Assembly (NCBI GenBank): GCA_950097015.1
Contig: CATNEN010000001.1
Span: 25,473,001 to 25,537,000, forward strand
DNA: 64,000 bases
Origin: Macrostomum hystrix
Lineage: Eukaryota > Platyhelminthes > Macrostomidae
Direction of reading: 5' to 3'
Shown: positions 11,640 to 23,906 of the stretch, piece by piece
How positions within the stretch are numbered: position 1 is the first letter of the stretch
How the letters are laid out: each line of letters opens with the position of its first letter
Program-made: the position numbers and the translations under genes
Notes under the pieces: model-generated
Databases searched by the model: none
Told to the model about the DNA's origin: nothing
Seen by the model: the letters and a program-made list of their open reading frames with translations, nothing else

Positions 11640-13055
11640 TCGATATCGGGCAATGAGAATCGATTTGGGGAATGGGGATCGATTTGGGGGAATGGGGATC
11701 GATTTGTGGGAATGGGGATCGATTTGTGGGAATGGGGATCGAATTGGGGGAATGGGGATCGATTTGGGGGAATGGGGATCGATTTGGGGGAATGGGGATC
11801 GAATTGGGGGAATGGGGATCGATTTGTGGGAATGGGGATCGATTTGGGGGAATGGGGATCGATTTGTGGGAATGGGGATCGAATTGGGGGAATGGGGATC
11901 GATTTGTGGGAATGGGGATCGAATTGGGGGAATGGGGATCGATGGGGGAAAGGGGATCGATTTTAGGAAATGGGGATCGAGTTGGGGAATGGGGATCGAG
12001 TTGGGGAATGGGGATCGAGTTGAAGGGAATGGGGATCGATTTGAGGGAATGGGGATCGAGTTGAGGGAATGGGGATCGAGTTGGGGAATGGGGATCGAGT
12101 TGAGGGAATGGGGGTCGAGTTGGGGGAATGGGGATCGAGTTGGGGAATGGGGATCGATTTGAGGGAATGGGGATCGAGTTGGGGAATGGGGATCGAGTTG
12201 AGGGAATGCGGATCGAGTTGAGGGAATGCGGATCGAGTTGGGGGAATGGGGATCGAGTTGGGGGAATGTGGATCGAGTTGGGGGAATGGGGATCGAGTTG
12301 GGGGAATGGGGATCGAGTTGAGGGAATGGGGATCGAGTTGAGGGAATGGGGATCGAGTTGGGGAATGGGGATCGAGTTGGGGGAATGGGGATCGAGTTGA
12401 GGGAATGGGGATCGAGTTGGGGGAATGGGGATCGAGTTGAGGGAATGGGGATCGAGTTGAGGGAATGGGGATCGAGTTGGGGGAATGTGGATCGAGTTGA
12501 GGGAATGGGGATCGAGTTGGGGGAATGGGGATTGAGTTGAGGGAATGGGGATCCAGTTAAGTGAATGGGGATCGAGTTGGGGGAATGGGGATCGGGTTGA
12601 GGGAATGTGGATCGAGTTGAGGGAATGGGGATCGAGTTGAGGGAATGGGGATCGAGTTGAGGGAATGGGAATCGAGGGGAGGGAATGGGGATCGAGTTGA
12701 GGGAATGGGAATCGAGTTGAGGGAATGGGAATCGAGTTAAAGGAATGGGGATCGAGTGGAGGGAATGGGGATCGAGTGGAGGGAATGGGGATCGAGTTGA
12801 GGGAATGGGGATCGAGTTGAGGGAATGGGAATCGAGGGGAGGGAATGGGGATCGAGTTGAGGGAATGGGAATCGAGTTAAAGGAATGGGGATCGAGTGGA
12901 GGGAATGGGGATCGAGGGGAGGGAATGGGGATCGAGTGGAGGGAATGGGGGTCGAGTGGAGGTAATGGGAATCGAGTTAAAGGAATGGGGATCGAGTGGA
13001 GGGAATGGGGGGTCGAGTGGAGGTAATGGGAATCGAGTTAAAGGAATGGGGATCC
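11640..13055 (+). repeat. 20-21-bp minisatellite, large array (AATGGGGATCGA...)
   Basis: About 68 units of GGAATGGGGATCGAGTTGAG or GGAATGGGGATCGATTTGGG with GGGGGA/GAGGGA variation. The first third is dominated by ATTTG/ATTTGTGGG variants, the rest by GTTGAGGG and GTGGAGGG, suggesting local expansion of sub-variants. Confidence 0.94.
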
Positions 13056-13959
13056 AATAGAGTGGATTAGGGATACAGTAGTTGAGAGCATTACTAGCTT
13101 GTATGAGCCAATTTCAAATTCGAGTCCAGTTTGTTAAACTTGAGTTGCATTTTCAACCCACCTTGAACTGAAAGTGCGGCAGCCACCGAACCGCAGCTGC
13201 ATGAAATCCGGTTTGAACCGGTTCAGTCGCTGTCTATGGCGCATTTGTTCAGCGCCTTTCTGCAGTTTATAAAAGTTCGCGGAGTTGGGGTGGGTGTTTT
13301 TCGAGTCGCTTTCTCAAGCCTGCCCTCCCGAGTTCTCAAAGTGCTGAGCACTGACGGCCCCCAGCCGCTCATCTCAAAATAAGTTTTGTTGATTTTATCT
13401 TTTGTTTCAATTCAACTGCTGCATTGTGCTTGACTGCTCAATTATCTTCTGCTCAGCTTTAGTCCCTATGTCTGCCCAGAGCTGCTCACTTGAGTTCACT
13501 TTTCTCTCAGCCTAGCCGACTCATTTTATTGAAATTCCATTTGAAGCAGCTCAGATTTTGGCCCTGCTCACCCTGAGCAGTGCTCACTGTTGTCTCCAGT
13601 TTGCACTGCAGGGCAGCTGGCTGAGGGAGGGCCGATGGACTCAGAATAAGGACCTCTAAAAATAGCACCTGCACTCTGTGAGCAGTCGAAAACCCGATGA
13701 GATGCTCAGAATTCTAGTTGAATGGAATCGGCCATGGCAGAGAGAATTTTAGCAGCACAAATGCCTGATTCTGCAGCCTGGGCTCGAACCCACAGCCTGC
13801 GGAGTCCCAGCCGATTCTCCCAACTGCCGTCACTCTGCAGGACATTTATAATTATGATTTATGATTCCAGCTGGCTCACCATGGGAGCGGGCAGAGGACA
13901 TTGCAGCAGGAGGCGCCCACGACTGCAAGAGACAGAAGAGCGAGAGAATGAAGGGATTA
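13056..13959. other. Unique stretch, no gene; homologous to 51.36-51.6 and 55.14-55.70 kb
   Basis: Contains sequence shared with segment 2 (for example TTGGCCCTGCTCACCCTGAG near 13560 and 55173). The small ORF at 13722 is conserved in both copies only because the DNA is duplicated; it has no domain. Confidence 0.5.
13765..13850 (-). other. tRNA-like B-box sequence, possible SINE head
   Basis: On the minus strand the stretch reads GGGTTCGAGCCC, a good Pol III B-box, preceded by a D-arm-like GGCAGTTGGGAGAATCGGC and ACTCC. The cloverleaf is not clean, so this is more likely a tRNA-derived SINE remnant than a tRNA gene. Duplicated at 55387-55465. Confidence 0.3.
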
Positions 13960-14325
13960 GCATGTCCTACAAGGATTAGCATGTCCTACAAGGATTAGCA
14001 TGTCCTACAAGGATTAGCATGTCTTAAAGGGATTAGCATGTCCTACAAGGATTAGCATGTCCTACAAGGATTAGCATGTCCTACAAGGATTAGCATGTCT
14101 TAAAGGGATTAGCATGTCCTACAAGGATTAGCATGTCCTACAAGGATTAGCATGTCTTAAAGGGATTAGCATGTCCTACAAGGATTAGCATGTCCTACAA
14201 GGATTAGCATGTCCTACAAGGATTAGCATGTCTTAAAGGGATTAGCATGTCCTACAAGGATTAGCATGTCCTACAAGGATTAGCATGTCCTACCAGGATT
14301 AGCATGCCCAGCATGGATTAGCGAC
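13960..14325 (+). repeat. 19-bp minisatellite (GGATTAGCATGTCCTACAA)
   Basis: Tandem GGATTAGCATGTCCTACAA units with a CTTAAAG variant that recurs at regular spacing, a higher-order pattern of three or four units. Same family at 15828-16735, 51599-52085 and 55708-55995. Confidence 0.93.
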
Positions 14326-14936
14326 TTTGCCTGTAGTTTTAAGTTAAGACCATTCTCCGCATTAATTTTCATAATTTTATATTTTGAGTCCGAGGTTTCG
14401 TCAAACTGAGTTGAGTGAGTGCGAATTAATTTTCATTAGCCTTGAGCAGACATTATGCCCGCAAGATATTATGTCGACAATGCGACAATAAATCCAGTTC
14501 GAACCGGTTGAGCAGCCCTGCACCGTAAGTCCTGAGCAGTGCTAGGCTTGGGGATGCTATTTTATTTTTTATAACCGACCGCTTGTTTTACTGCACTGAA
14601 AACGGCCCGTCGACCTCCCCCGCTCCGAGAGCGCAGGCGAAAGAAGCTGAGAGACGGGCGGGGCAGAGACGGAGACTCGCTGCGAAAAACTCGAGAAACT
14701 GGAGGCTGCGGACTGGCGCCACCTGCTTTGCCCTTTTCCATTGTGAGCAGCAGACTGGGCGGCTGCTTTCAAACTCAAATTTATTTTCAGTGTCACAATG
14801 AGCACAAATTGCCCAGCCAGGAATAAGCAAAGATATGAAGTGACTCAAATCAGTTCTCACTTTTAGCAAACCGATTGGGCAGAAAATGGCTGGATTTTAC
14901 TCTGTGCTCACCTTGAGCTGTGGCTTAGTGAGGAGC
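14326..14936. other. Duplicated non-coding block (= 52086-52689)
   Basis: Nearly identical to 52086-52689 in segment 2, with a diverged third copy at about 16950-17300 (ACCGACCGCTT motif). No coding potential. Confidence 0.6.
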
Positions 14937-15505
14937 CCCTGACACCCGCCCTACCTGACACCCTCTGCCTTCCCTGACACCCTCTGCCTTCCCTGACACC
15001 CTCTGCCTTCCCTGACACCCTCTGCCTTCCCTGACACCCTCTGCCTTCCCTGACACCCTCTGCCATCTCTGACACCCTCTCCCTTCCCTGATCCCCTCTG
15101 CCTTCCCTGACACACTCTGCCATATCTGACACCCTCTGCCTTCCCAGACACCCTCTGCCTTCCCAGACACCCTCTGCCATATCTGACACCCTCTGCCTTC
15201 CCAGACACCCTCTCCCATCTCTGACACCCTCTGCCATATCTGACACCCTCTGCCTTCCCAGACACCCTCTGCCTTCCCTGATACCCTCTGCCTTCCCTGA
15301 CACCCTCTGCCTTCCCTGACACCCTCTGCCTTCCCTGACACCCTCTGCCTTCCCTGACACCCTCTGCCTTCCCAGACACCCTCTGCCTTCCCAGACACAC
15401 TCTGCCTTCCCAGACACCCTCTGCCATATCTGACACCCTCTGCCTTCCCAGACACCCTCTCCCATCCCTGACACCCTCTGCCATATCTGACACCCTCTGC
15501 CTTTG
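14937..15505 (+). repeat. 20-bp minisatellite (CCTGACACCCTCTGCCTTCC)
   Basis: About 28 units with TGCCATAT and CCCAGACA variants. The homologous array in segment 2 is 52690-52975 and about half as long. Confidence 0.93.
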
Positions 15506-15830
15506 ACAGTTGATGATGATCACCCAGTTGACAATGATCCCCCAGTTGACAATGATCCCCCAGTTAACAAAGATCCCCCAGTTGACAATGATCCCCCAGT
15601 TAACAAAGATCCCCCAGTTAACAATGATCCCCCAGTTAACAATGTTCCTCCAGTTGACAATGTTCCCCCAGTTGACAATGATCCCCCAGTTGATGATGAT
15701 CACCCAGTTGACAATCCCCAGTTGACAATGATCCCCCAGTTGACAATGATCCCCCAGTTAACAAAGATCCCCCAGTTCACAATGATCCCCCAGTTGATGA
15801 AGTCTCCCCATTGATGATGATCCCTAGTCC
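15506..15830 (+). repeat. 18-bp minisatellite (GATCCCCCAGTTGACAAT)
   Basis: About 18 units of GATCCCCCAGTTGACAAT with AACAAA and GATGAT variants. It abuts the previous array directly and is absent from segment 2. Confidence 0.92.
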
Positions 15831-16735
15831 TACAAGGATTAGCATGTCCTACCAGGATTAGCATGTCCTACCAGGATTAGCATGTCCTACAAGGATTAGC
15901 ATGTCCTACAAGGATTAGCATGTCCTACCAGGATTAGCATGTCCTACAAGGATTAGCATGTCCTACAAGGATTAGCATGTCCTACCAGGATTAGCATGTC
16001 CTACAAGGATTAGCATGTCCTACAAGGATTAGCATGTCCTACAAGGATTAGCATGTCCTACCAGGATTAGCATATCCTACCAGGATTAGCATGTCCTACA
16101 AGGATTAGCATGTCCTACAAGGATTAGCAAGTCCTACAAGGATTAGCATGTCCTACAAGGATTAGCATGTCCTACAAGGATTAGCATATCCTACAAGGAT
16201 TAGCATGTCCTACCAGGATTAGCATGTCCTACCAGGATTAGCATATCCTACAAGGATTAGCATGTCCTACAAGGATTAGCATGTCATACAAGGATTAGCA
16301 TGTCCTACAAGGATTAGCATATCCTACAAGGATTAGCATGTCCTACCAGGATTAGCATGTCCTACAAGGATTAGCATGTCCTACCAGGATTAGCATGTCC
16401 TACAAGGATTAGCATGTCCTACAAGGATTAGCATGTCCTACCAGGATTAGCATATCCTACCAGGATTAGCATGTCCTACCAGGATTAGCATGTCCTACAA
16501 GGATTAGCATGTCCTACAAGGATTAGCATATCCTACAAGGATTAGCATGTCCTACCAGGATTAGCATGTCCTACAAGGATTAGCATGTCCTACCAGGATT
16601 AGCATGTCCTACAAGGATTAGCATGTCCTACCATGATTAGCATGTCCCACAAGGATTAGCATGTCCTACAAGGATTAGCATGTCCTACCAGGATTAGCAT
16701 ATCCTACAAGGATTGGCATGTCCTACAAGGATCGC
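15828..16735 (+). repeat. 19-bp minisatellite, second array (GGATTAGCATGTCCTACAA)
   Basis: About 48 units with AAGG/CAGG and CATGTCC/CATATCC variants. The segment 2 equivalent is 55708-55995. Confidence 0.93.
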
Positions 16736-18094
16736 ATAAGATTTCTGCGAATTCGAAAGCAAATGGTGCTGGTCAAAAGGGATGTCGAATGTTAATATAA
16801 AAAATACATTTTTCCTTGAGCTGAATGTGAGGCCGGATGAGCACGGGAAGTTACGAATGGAGAAGTGGGGATCGAGTTGAGTGAACCGAGTTAAGGTAAT
16901 GGGTTTGAAAAAAAGGTATAAATTTGTCATTTTGAGTCAGAGGTTTTTCATGCCAATTTTTATGTGATAACCTTGAGCTGAAATTGTGTTCGCAAGCGAG
17001 ACTGAGACAATGAATCCAGTTCGAACCAGTTTAGCTGTTTTGCACCTTAAGTTTTGAGCGGCGATAGGCTTGGGGATGCAATTTGATTACTTTTTTAACC
17101 GACCGCTTTTTACTGCATCTCAATTAAATAGCCATTCGACGTTCCCTGGCTCCGAGAGCGCAGATGAAAGAAGCTGAGAGATGGGCCGAGCAGAGGGCGA
17201 TTCCACAATTCCATAAACACTAGAAACTTGCGGCTGCGGAGTGGCGCCACGTGCATTGCCCTATTGTACGTGAGCTGAGAAACTTGTCCACTGACGAAAA
17301 TAGACAAACAATAATAGGCAAAGATATGAAGAGATGCAAATAAATAATTTACGTTCAGCGAAGTGATAGAAACGAAATCTACTGCCAGTAGCTGTGGCCT
17401 AGCACAAAGCTCTGAAACGGACACACTTTTTTGCTTTCGCAAAAGCAACGCAAACATTTTTGCTACAGAACAGGATGGGAAGCCTCCTGGCTTGCATCGC
17501 CCCTGAGCCTGAATATAGAACCTGGAAGGACACTTCCCACGAAACCCGGGGTTGTAATGTAAATGAACTCGTAAAATGTAAATTAACTCGTAAAACACAC
17601 AAGTAATAACAAAAAGTATTTGTCCTATAGTAAATTAGAATTCATTAAAGATATGGGGGAGTGTTTTGGCTTAATCAAAACTAATTATTTTATATTTTAT
17701 ATGGCGCTATATAATAGACATACCATTCAGACTGAACGGACAATATTTAAGCAGTTTTTTTCCGAGAAGAGAGATCTGAAACTAATGCCTACTATGTACT
17801 TAAACCGATTATGGTCTGTGGATGTTTCGTCTTTCAGCTCATTTTTTGGTGAATCTGACTGTTAAACTGAACCTTCCATGCACAGTATAATCTAGTGATA
17901 TAATTTATGTTTTAATGTAAAAAACAACAGTAATATCTACTGTACTACATAATTACTTAATATAGTTGTTGTAATCTCCAGCTGGTATTTCTAATAAATC
18001 TCTCTCATAATTGCTAAGTTGTCACAATAATTCATTATGCAAAGACAATTTAGAAAGAATAACCCTACACAGAATTTTATTTGCTGTAATTGTC
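16736..18094. other. Non-coding stretch before the 9.4-kb element
   Basis: Begins with CGCATAAGATTTCTGCGAA, which is the left breakpoint of the segment 2 deletion (continues at 56012 with zinc-finger sequence). The rest is AT-rich and includes a diverged copy of the 14.5-kb block. It may be intron of the zinc-finger gene. No exon recognised. Confidence 0.4.
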
Positions 18095-18100
18095 ACATGG

Positions 18101-19555
18101 GACTCCCCGGTCGCCAGCAATAGGGCCAGCAATAGACTTTTGAAAACTAGGTGTGCCACTGCTGGAAATGAATGAATTTTATTTATTTTGACCCACAGAT
18201 TCTGTGCCACGAAGAATTGAGGCCTCCAAGACAGGTCGCTTGGATCCAGAGCGGCGAAATTTGTTTTTTTTATTGCTGGAGCTATTGCTGGTCTCCCACT
18301 CCGTGACGCAATGAGGAAAATGTGTGCCGTTTTTATTTTTAAGAGAAGCATAACAGGTTCTTCTTGTGTCACACTACCCAGGGTTTGTGCCGCTCTGTCT
18401 AAGCATGTAGGAAGTAATAAAGTACTTTTACGGCTTTACGCCAGTCATTTTATTGCTGGACTTACCACGCTGCACAGAGCGGCTAAAATGGCACACAATA
18501 CATATTTTTCGCTTTATTAGCGCAAGAAGTAACTGTGCCACAATATTTAAGAGTACTTGCTATTAGTCTAGGCAAATTGCTAAAAACTATGTAACGTCCC
18601 TATAATCTATAGATGTCTTCAAGGATCGTTTGTCGTGAAATATTCAAACTGCAGCTAAAGTTTTCAACGAACTTGTCGTACCCCACGTGGTGTGAAACCC
18701 TCAACACTTAGGATTCGAAGTGAAGCTCTATTAGAATATTACTTTCAACAATAGTATATACCCTTTTGTGGTTTAATTTATGTGCAAAGACTGTCAAGAG
18801 TATAGTGTTATGCAGTGTATAGCTAGACCTAGTTATACATAGACCTACACTTGTGGGGGGAGAGAAGAGTTCTAACCCTATATGGCTATGGAAATGAAAT
18901 AGAGGAAAAAACTTTCTTAAAGTTTCTCATCTGATTTTTTGCTTTTGAACAAAAGATAGCTATGCCTATGCTTAGCTATATAGCTAGCTAAAGCAGGATT
19001 AAGATGGCTATGAAAAAATCCTAGAAAAAAGAATGTTGTACTTAGACTTAGAATACTATAGAGCTAGTTATGACAATTTTAATATAATTGTATTCCTCAA
19101 ACATATTTCATTGAGTATATATATAGAAAGCCAACTTGATATGATATTATATAATTATTAAGCATATTTATTATTTAACATTATTGTATACTCACATAGG
19201 GAAAAAGGAAATTGTCTATTTGTTTGTTAACTTCTCTAAAAAATGTATAGACTGACATGCTAAAAAAGACAAAATATCTATCATTCATTATTTGTTTACT
19301 CTATTTAGATTCCACAATTTGGTTTATATAATTTATTCAATTTACTTATATTTGGGTTCAATAAATGATTAGCTACTTCTAAATTCTATATTCTAGCTTA
19401 TATTGTCACATCAAAATTTTGTCTTTCAAGTTCATAGAAATGTATTGCTATATTTGCTATTGTTTTTGATAAACCATGATTATCTTGTCTAGCCATGTCA
19501 GCTATGCCTAGCAATATATAATAATGTCTAGGCCTAGCCATGCCCAGCAAAGCCA
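18101..19555 (+). repeat. Left terminal inverted repeat, unique part
   Basis: Matches the reverse complement of about 26100-27526 almost base for base, with a few small indels (for example around 19147 versus 26469). ORFs such as 18311-18520 are mirrored in the other arm and show no domain. The first 360 bases contain five CCAGCAATA motifs in both orientations. Confidence 0.85.
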
Positions 19556-21182
19556 AGCCATGCCAAACTATGCCTAGCCATGCCCAGCAATGCCTAGCAA
19601 TGCCCTACAATGTATAACCATGTCTAGCCATGCCCAACCATGCCCAACTATTCCCAGCCATGCCCAACCATGCCCAACTATTCCCAGCCATGCCCAACCA
19701 TGCCCAACTATTCCCAGCCATGCCCAACCATGCCCAACTATTCACAGCCATGCCCAACCATGCCCAACTATTCCCAGCCATGCCCAACCATGCCCAACTA
19801 TTCCCAGCCATGCCCAACCATGCCCAACTATTCACAGCCATGCCCAACCATGCCCAACTATTCCCAGCCATGCCCAACCATGCCCAACTATTCCCAGCCA
19901 TGCCCAACCATGCCCAACTATTCACAGCCATGCCCAACCATGCCCAACTATTCACAGCCATGCCCAACCATGCCCAACTATTCCCAGCCATGCCCAACCA
20001 TGCCCAGCCATGCCCAGGCTTGCCAAACCAAGCCCAGGCTTGCCAAACCATGCCCAGGCTTGCCAGACTATGCCCAGCAATGTCTAACCATACGTAGCTT
20101 TACATGCCATGCCCAGCAATGTCTAACCATGCCTAGCTATACCTGCCATGCCCAACCATGCCTAGCCATGCCCAGGCTTGCCAAACCATTCCCAGCAATG
20201 TCTAACCATACCTAGCTATACCTGCCATGCCCAACCATGCCCAACTATTCCCAGCCATGCCCAACCATGCCCAGCCATGCCCAGGCTTGCCAAACCATGC
20301 CTAGCTATACCTGCCATGCCCAACCATGCCCAGCCATGCCCAGGCTTGCCAAACCATGCCCAGCCATGCCCAACTATTCCCAGCCATGCCCAACCATGCC
20401 CAACTATTCACAGCCATGCCCAACCATGCCCAACTATTCACAGCCATGCCCAACTATTCCCAGCCATGCCCAACCATGCCCAACTATTCCCAGCCTTGCC
20501 CAACCATGCCCAGCCATGCCCCGGCTTGCCAAACCACGCCCAGGCTTGCCAAACTATGCCCAGCAATGTCTAACCATACGTAGCTTTACATGCCATGCCC
20601 AGCAATGTCTAACCATGCCTAGCTATACCTGCCATGCCCAACCATGCCTAGCCATGCCCAGGCTTGCCAAACCATTCCCAGCAATGTCTAACCATACCTA
20701 GCTATACCTGCCATGCCCAACCATGCCCAACTATTCCCAGCCATGCCCAACCATGCCCAGCCATGCCCAGGCTTGCCAAACCATGCCTAGCTATACCTGC
20801 CATGCCCCAACCATGCCCAGCCATGCCCAGGCTTGCCAAACCATGCCCAGCGATGCCCAGGCTTGCCAAACTATGCCCAGCAATGTCTAACCATACGTAG
20901 CTTTACCTGCCATGCCCAGCAATGTCTAACCATGCCTAGCTATACCTGCCATGCCCAATCATGCCCAACTATTCCCAGCCATGCCCAACCATGCCCAACT
21001 ATTCCCAGCCATGCCCAACCATGCCCAACTATTCCCAGCCATGCCCAACCATGCCTAACTATTCACAGCCATTCCCAACCATGCCCAACTATTCCCAGCC
21101 ATGCCCAACCATGCCCAGCCATGCCCAGCATGCCCAACCATGCCTAGCCATGCCCAACCATGCCCAGCATGCCCAACCATTC
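19556..21182 (+). repeat. 30-bp minisatellite forming the inner left arm (CATGCCCAACTATTCCCAGC...)
   Basis: Unit CATGCCCAACTATTCCCAGC plus CATGCCCAAC, with CACAGC variants; further right it mixes with ACATGCC and AGGCTTGCCAAAC sub-units in two long duplicated blocks (about 20090-20240 and 20570-20720). Open in all frames, so its ORFs are not genes. The right arm carries the inverted equivalent. Confidence 0.93.
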
Positions 21183-21186
21183 ATAG

Positions 21187-21911
21187 TGTTGTGCCGTGGT
21201 GCACTTGTACTGCTTAGCCATCTCCAGGCTTGCAGTCAGTGCGCCCGCCACTGCACTTTCCCCCCGCCCCCTGTGTGCGAGTGTACCCACCCCACTGTCT
21301 GTCTGCCCCAGTTCTGACTGGATGTTTAAAGCCCTCCGTGGCTAGGCGTGTTCTAGTTATGCGTAACTCCCCCCTAAGCTGCCCGCGCACCCCCGGCTGC
21401 GTATGATTGGCTGCGCCAAACCCCCTCGCAGACCAGGCAGTGAGTCTGCAGCCTATCGCGGCCCCAGGGTTGGGGCGGGCGCGTAAGCCTGATTGGCCGA
21501 TTTTTGGGCCCAAGGGTCGTAGTACCCTAGGGCTTACCCAGCCGGCGCAAATATATATTACCGTGCGCGCCGGCGAGAGAGGGAGACCCGCTGATTTTCT
21601 CGGACATTTACTGGATTGAAAAATCAATAAGAGATTGCTCTGGCCAGACTGCTCAAGGTGCGAACCCGACCTCTCTCGCCTGCCGCCGGCTCTTGACACG
21701 TTCTACTCAGTGAGTTCGTCTTAGTTATTGGGGGACACGGATTACAGTACGTGCTTAACGGCGGTGGAACTAGGGACGGACTGGCTAGGATCGCGAAGCG
21801 ATCTCACGCACCGCTCCGAACTCAGTCCGGTCGGGGCGGCCGAAGCGACCCTGCGCTCGCCGTCCTGCAGCCCTGTAGGCGTAGCCGGGAGGCCCTTGTA
21901 GAAACACAACA
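21187..21911 (+). mobile_element. Solo LTR, 725 bp, 4-bp TSD
   Basis: Starts TGTTGTG and ends CACAACA (perfect inverted termini) and is flanked by ATAG at 21183-21186 and 21912-21915. It interrupts the CATGCCC array, which resumes as CATACCCAATCATGCC. Internal signals fit an LTR on the plus strand: ATATATATTA near 21549 and AATCAATAAG near 21622. No coding region accompanies it, so it is a solo LTR left by LTR-LTR recombination. Family unknown. Confidence 0.8.
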
Positions 21912-22125
21912 ATAGCATACCCAATCATGCCAATGTCTATCTTGCCTAGCCATGGCAGCCATGCTCAATAATGTCCGGCCATGCAAGCGAGATTGTGTCT
22001 GACACGTCACGAAAGTCGTGAAGTCATAAAAGTCATAGAATTCTTGTCTTTGATGTCCTTGTTATTTTTCTTATTTCAGCATTCAGTCCCAGATGCTACG
22101 CATCATGTGAATCTTGGTGCAAAGC

Positions 22126-22648
22126 ATGTCTTGTTCTTTCGATGGTGGTGATGGTTTGGCAAGTGCAACTAGTAAGTGTGCGCTATCTGTGAGACATTCA
22201 TTTTGTAAGTTGCTCTTCGCAATTCTTCCTTCCGTCTCGTTTTTTAGATGGTCATTTAGTTACAGTTGAGAAACTTGTTGAAGTTTTTCGTCAAGGACGC
22301 GTTACAGTCGACGACTACTTTGGCACTGATAGGCCAAGCCATCGGCGCGAATCTGATTTGCGGCTGCAATTGCTTTGTCAGCTTCTGAATCTACCCAACA
22401 CACCGGGTAGTAAGAAATACTTCATACACTTTTCCCGACGATTGCAATTGTTTCTGGGTAAGCGATTTAAGTGTACGGAAAGTGAGCCTGTCATCCGCAT
22501 TTCATGACATTAAGTTCAATTGCTGCGCACTTTTTTATCGGTAGTTTTCACAGCTGTCTCTATTGGCTCTGCTAATCGCACGAGTTCGCACGATTCTGCT
22601 TCGAATTTTGATACCAGCGCTGCATTCGCTGGGAGCTGCTATCCTTAG
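22126..22648 (+). CDS. Spliced 119-aa protein in core of the 9.4-kb element
   Basis: Three exons, 22126-22171, 22248-22457 and 22545-22648, total 360 nt including TAG. Introns are 76 and 87 bp with GTAAGT/GTAAGC donors and pyrimidine-rich acceptors (TTTTTTAG, TCGGTAG). A further acceptor (TTATTTCAG, ending at 22079) suggests a spliced 5' leader. The protein has a Gly/Asp-rich start, a basic middle (GTDRPSHRRESDLRLQLL) and a Leu-rich helix (QLLCQLLNLPNTPGSKKYF). I recognise no family. Its position between giant inverted repeats suggests it belongs to the element, either as a mobility accessory factor or as cargo. Confidence 0.55.
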
Positions 22649-22739
22649 GAAGTTTTGGACGTGATAATTAACAGTAGACGGTAGTAATTGTCGGTACCAG
22701 CCAAGAAATGGCCGGAAAACAGAGACATCAGAAATATAT

Positions 22740-22947
22740 CTTTTTGCACTTCAATTCGTCACATCTGCAATTGATTTCGGCAAGGGCTGTCACTAGCACA
22801 TAAAAATTCGCTTTCAATTCTGAATGATGCCGAATACAATTGCAGATGCTTGCGGGTGCGATATATGGACTTTTGTCTATGGGAAAATGTCACTCTTTCG
22901 TGTCTGCCGAAATCAATTGCAGATGTGACGAACTAAAACGCAAAAAG
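22740..22947. mobile_element. Short palindromic MITE-like element
   Basis: CTTTTTGCACTTCAATTCGT at 22740 extends to an about 43-bp inverted repeat with the sequence ending CGCAAAAAG at 22947 (shared core ATCTGCAATTGATTTCGGCA). The loop of about 120 bp has no ORF. TA dinucleotides sit close to both ends, compatible with a mariner-like MITE but not proven. Confidence 0.5.
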
Positions 22948-22948
22948 G

Positions 22949-23906
22949 TATAGTAACTATCGATCATTGCCATCTTAGTTATTTTTGTACTTCGTGGAGT
23001 AACGGGGCAAGCGTTACTTTTAAATGAAGATATCGATCCCCATCATTGAGCAGCGCGCCCATCACTGATTAAGAATGAACACAGCATTTATTTCTTTCTA
23101 CAAGTGCAAATCATGCTTTCCTGTTTGTGGTGAATATAGCGTTCATATATATTTTCCGATGTTCCTAGCCTCTTACAGCTTTTAAAGTATTCAGACGGAA
23201 TCGTTTACCCTTTTACATATGAATATTCTCCTGGCTTCAATGCGCGTCCCCACAGCGTAAAACAACTTTTGCTGCCTTGTAGTTTCATTTATCTTTTCTG
23301 ACCCGCTTTTATGTGTGCGATACTTTTGCCTCAGCCATTGCATTACGCTGGCTTGCTGTATTCTCATGACAGGATCGTATCTACTATACCTTTTTGCGAT
23401 TGAATTCATCCAAACTCACAAAACAATTCATCCAGTATGGGCTGGTGACTGGGCATCGCAGTCAGTCTCTGCCATAGACACCAGCGTTCCCGCAAAACGA
23501 TTCATCCAGTCTGCGAATGGATTGGATATGGATTGTCATCTTGTCATTGTCTGTTTGACAAGATAGATGTGCTTAGCGTAACTGGTATCCGTTCAAAAAT
23601 GTAGCTTTAGTAGCTTCAAAATACAATAAAACCGCAAAACATTTTGCGCGTGATAGTCATCGTTCGTCGGCTTAAGCATATACATGTAGCATATGGCATT
23701 CAGCATATAGCTCGTAATATTCATTTTAGCCGCAATGCATTCCACTTGAAAGAAGTCACATTTACGATCTTATTTTACAGCTGCTTGTGCTTGATTAAAA
23801 GCACAATTTTTTGCTCCTGAAATCACTGCTTCGCAAAGGCTATAAGGCAAAATGCCAAAACAGCTTGCATTTGAGTCTTGCGAATGAAAACAAGAGATGG
23901 CATGCA
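22949..23906. other. Core of the 9.4-kb element, no gene recognised
   Basis: Mixed AT-rich sequence with short ORFs only (for example 23315-23566, hydrophobic start). No domain, splice-consistent exon set or repeat is evident. Confidence 0.35.

Noticed and set aside
13960-16735. Regularly spaced GGATTAGCATG repeats resembling a CRISPR array
   Set aside because: Units are contiguous with no unique spacers, and the genome is animal; this is a 19-bp minisatellite.
19590-21147. Many ORFs in CATGCCCAAC array, both strands
   Set aside because: 30-bp/10-bp repeat; open in all frames with no unique sequence.
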